From positions 1 through 54,839 of the forward strand of contig JAAYZX010000028.1 of NCBI GenBank assembly GCA_012514635.1: a stretch of DNA of 54,839 nucleotides. The letters run 5' to 3'. The notes beneath the pieces are model-generated. The model was not told where the DNA came from. It saw only the letters and a list, made by a program, of their open reading frames with translations, and made no database searches. The stretch is from Actinomycetota bacterium (GTDB lineage Bacteria > Actinomycetota > Thermoleophilia > RBG-16-64-13). Positions 53,431 to 54,839 of this stretch are shown here, one piece after another (the first letter of the stretch is position 1; every line of letters starts with the position of its first letter). The translations under genes were made by a program, and so were the position numbers.

Positions 53431-53955
53431 CTAGATCTTCTTGACCTGCTCGAAGCCCAACTCGGTGGGAGTGTCCCTTCCGAATATGGACACCATCACC
53501 TTCAGCTTGCTCTGTTCGATATTCACTTCCGCGACCTCACCCGTGAAGTCGGTAAGCGGTCCAGTAACAACACGCACCTGATCCCCCACCACGAATTCAG
53601 CCTTAGCCTTAGGTTTCTCGGCAGTAGAGGTATGGAGGATACGATCCACTTCCACAGGGCTGAGTGGAGTAGGTTTGTTCTCCGAGCCCACAAAACCAGT
53701 GACCCCTGGCGTATTCTTCACCAAGGACCACGATTCATCAGTGAGAACCATGTGCACAAGAATGTATCCAGGAAAGATCCTCTTCTCCACCTGGATCTTC
53801 TCGCCACCCTTGGTCTCAATCACCTGCTCAGTGGGAACAACGATGTCAAAGAAGCTCTCGACCTGGTTCAACGATTGAATACGACGCTCCAGATTGACAC
53901 GAGCTTTATTCTCATGTCCAGAGTAAGTATTGATGACATACCATCTTGGCTCCAC
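53431..53955 (-). CDS. nusG: Transcription termination/antitermination protein NusG
   Basis: Binds the RNA polymerase clamp and, by its KOW domain, S10 or Rho. 174 aa: NGN domain about 1-105 ([19 protein letters not shown]), KOW domain about 120-174 ([18 protein letters not shown]). There is no acidic N-terminal extension of the kind seen in many Actinobacteria. GTG start with a weak ribosome site. Confidence 0.97.
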   Translation of the reverse strand: MEPRWYVINTYSGHENKARVNLERRIQSLNQVESFFDIVVPTEQVIETKGGEKIQVEKRIFPGYILVHMVLTDESWSLVKNTPGVTGFVGSENKPTPLSPVEVDRILHTSTAEKPKAKAEFVVGDQVRVVTGPLTDFTGEVAEVNIEQSKLKVMVSIFGRDTPTELGFEQVKKI

Positions 53956-53990
53956 TGCGCTACCGACTCACTTTCCCCAAACGGCCGGTG

Positions 53991-54296
53991 CTAGCCGAGC
54001 CTGACTAATCTCACAATATTGGACCATATGACGTCCAGCACCCCAATGTATGCTGATGCAATCACCACCGCTACAATCACAACGGACGTAGCCTGCCCCA
54101 CTTCAGTGCGGTTTGGCCACGTCACTTTACCCATCTCCACTTTCACTTCGCGGAGATAGCGACGCAGACGATTACCTCTAGGAGCCTGCGCCTGCCCTGA
54201 TTTCGCGACCGCTTGTTGAGACCGCGCGCGACTCACGGCAGCACCTAAACCTGTACGAGACTTAGAGCCGACCTTGGTGGCGGTATTTTTTGCCAT
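53991..54296 (-). CDS. secE: Preprotein translocase subunit SecE
   Basis: Clamps SecY. 101 aa: a basic, disordered N-terminal half (about 1-42), the amphipathic helix RYLREVKVEMGKVTWPNR and one membrane helix (about 68-92). ATG start. The rpmG, tRNA-Trp, secE, nusG order is the classical one. Confidence 0.96.
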   Translation of the reverse strand: MAKNTATKVGSKSRTGLGAAVSRARSQQAVAKSGQAQAPRGNRLRRYLREVKVEMGKVTWPNRTEVGQATSVVIVAVVIASAYIGVLDVIWSNIVRLVRLG

Positions 54297-54329
54297 ATAG
54301 GTGTCTAGTCCTTATCACTGAGAAAGGGG

Positions 54330-54405
54330 TGGCAGGGCAGGAGGGATTCGAACCCCCAACATCCGGTTTTGGAGACCGGCGCTCTACCGTTGGAGCTACT
54401 GCCCT
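54330..54405 (-). tRNA. tRNA-Trp (CCA anticodon)
   Basis: The minus strand folds as a cloverleaf with acceptor AGGGCAG/CTGCCCT, anticodon stem CCGGT/ACCGG and loop CTCCAAA, giving anticodon CCA. The T arm is GGGGGTTCGAATCCCTC. A 3' CCA is encoded (54330-54332). It lies between rpmG and secE. Confidence 0.96.
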
Positions 54406-54416
54406 GTGCTCTCCTC

Positions 54417-54566
54417 TTACTTGGTCTCTTTGTGCGGAGTGTGGGTACCGCACCACTTACAGAATTTACGCAGTTCAACCCGCTCGGGATCGTTCCGCTT
54501 GTTCTTCATGCTCGTATAATTCCTGCGCTTGCATTCCTGGCAGGCAAAGGTCACTCGCACGCGCAT
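54417..54566 (-). CDS. rpmG: 50S ribosomal protein L33, zinc type
   Basis: 49 aa, [19 protein letters not shown] onward. CQEC and CKWC (Cys9, Cys12, Cys37, Cys40) form the zinc site of the C+ form. ATG 54564-54566 with GGGGAAG upstream; an open frame before it is not L33-like. Confidence 0.97.
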   Translation of the reverse strand: MRVRVTFACQECKRRNYTSMKNKRNDPERVELRKFCKWCGTHTPHKETK

Positions 54567-54627
54567 TGCTTCCCCATTTCGGACTGAAGACCAGACCCGA
54601 TAGTAGCACAACGCATAAGCCAGCGTT

Positions 54628-54654
54628 GGGCTGTGGAGGTCTTGCCCACAGCCC
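54628..54654 (-). promoter_or_regulatory. Hairpin between tRNA-Met and rpmG
   Basis: A perfect 9-bp stem (54628-54636 with 54646-54654, GGGCTGTGG/CCACAGCCC) with a 9-base loop lies 13 bp after tRNA-Met. No U-run follows. It may mark processing of the tRNA part from the rpmG message. Confidence 0.45.
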
Positions 54655-54667
54655 GCACTGAACTCAG

Positions 54668-54741
54668 TAGCGGCGCAGGGACTCGAACCCCGGACTCGCG
54701 GATTATGATTCCGCTGCTCTGACCAACTGAGCTACGCCGCC
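54668..54741 (-). tRNA. tRNA-Met (CAT anticodon)
   Basis: Cloverleaf with acceptor GGCGGCG/CGCCGCT, anticodon stem GCGGA/TCCGC and loop ATCATAA. The anticodon stem lacks the three G-C pairs of initiator tRNA and position 1-72 is a G-U pair, so this is an elongator, or possibly the lysidine-modified Ile2. No 3' CCA is encoded, unlike its two neighbours. Confidence 0.93.
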
Positions 54742-54752
54742 CAGATGAGGCC

Positions 54753-54828
54753 TGGAGCCTCCCATCAGATTCGAACTGATGACCCCTTCCTTACCATGGA
54801 AGTGCTCTGCCAGCTGAGCTAGGGAGGC
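54753..54828 (-). tRNA. tRNA-Thr (GGT anticodon)
   Basis: Cloverleaf with acceptor GCCTCCC/GGGAGGC, anticodon stem CTTCC/GGAAG and loop ATGGTAA, anticodon GGT. The 3' CCA is encoded (54753-54755). It ends 11 bases before tRNA-Met, so the two are cotranscribed. Its promoter lies beyond the right edge. Confidence 0.96.
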
Positions 54829-54839
54829 CTGTCGTCTCA

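Noticed and set aside
54600-54620. Promoter of rpmG (TACTAT)
   Set aside because: The -10-like TACTAT has no recognisable -35 at a fitting distance.

Overview
The window is a nearly continuous block of housekeeping genes, every one on the minus strand, so transcription runs from right to left. It carries 65 confidently called protein genes, three tRNA genes, one doubtful tiny ORF, three good sigma70-type promoters, one leader with an attenuator and a striking set of hairpins. I saw no transposase, phage gene or CRISPR array. The longest gene-free stretch is about 250 bases, upstream of atpI; it holds the atp promoter and the doubtful ORF.

Organism: a Gram-positive-type bacterium with roughly 55-60 % G+C by eye. 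The beta' subunit has the long coiled insertion near its N-terminus that I know from Actinomycetota such as Mycobacterium. The ATP synthase, L13-S9, ECF transporter and rpmE-prfA-prmC neighbourhoods resemble Clostridia and the deep actinobacterial classes. Zinc-binding forms of S4, S14, L24, L31, L33 and L36 are present. A deep-branching actinobacterium (Coriobacteriia, Thermoleophilia or Rubrobacteria-like) is my best guess. It is an inference, not a placement.

Layout in order of transcription: tRNA-Thr, tRNA-Met, rpmG, tRNA-Trp, secE, nusG, rplK, rplA; a promoter, the L10 leader and rplJ-rplL-rpoB-rpoC; a promoter and one long run joining the str, S10, spc and alpha groups (rpsL to rplQ, including secY, adk, map, infA and rpoA), continuing into ecfA1-ecfA2-ecfT-truA-rplM-rpsI and ending at a probable terminator. 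Next come acpS-nnr-CBS protein-small membrane protein-cca-rpmE-YqhQ-like-prfA-prmC/sua5 fusion-rpiB-glyA-dCMP deaminase. Last is a promoter and atpI-B-E-F-H-A-G-D-C followed by murA, which is cut by the left edge. The genes together supply the ribosome, RNA polymerase, translation factors, the Sec channel, one-carbon and nucleotide enzymes, ATP synthase and the first step of peptidoglycan synthesis.

The most unusual points are these. (1) RNA polymerase beta' ends in a domain clearly homologous to the alpha-subunit C-terminal domain (29 of 61 positions identical to this organism's own alpha CTD). (2) A perfect 44-bp palindrome is embedded in ecfA2. (3) Two abutting perfect hairpins separate rplL from rpoB. 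(4) Strong hairpins without a U-run recur at intercistronic points, three of them just after genes whose products are needed in excess (L7/L12, EF-Tu, ATP synthase subunit c). (5) rpoA, rpoB and rpoC can each start only at UUG. (6) cca appears to start at ACG. (7) PrmC is fused to a threonylcarbamoyl-AMP synthase domain.
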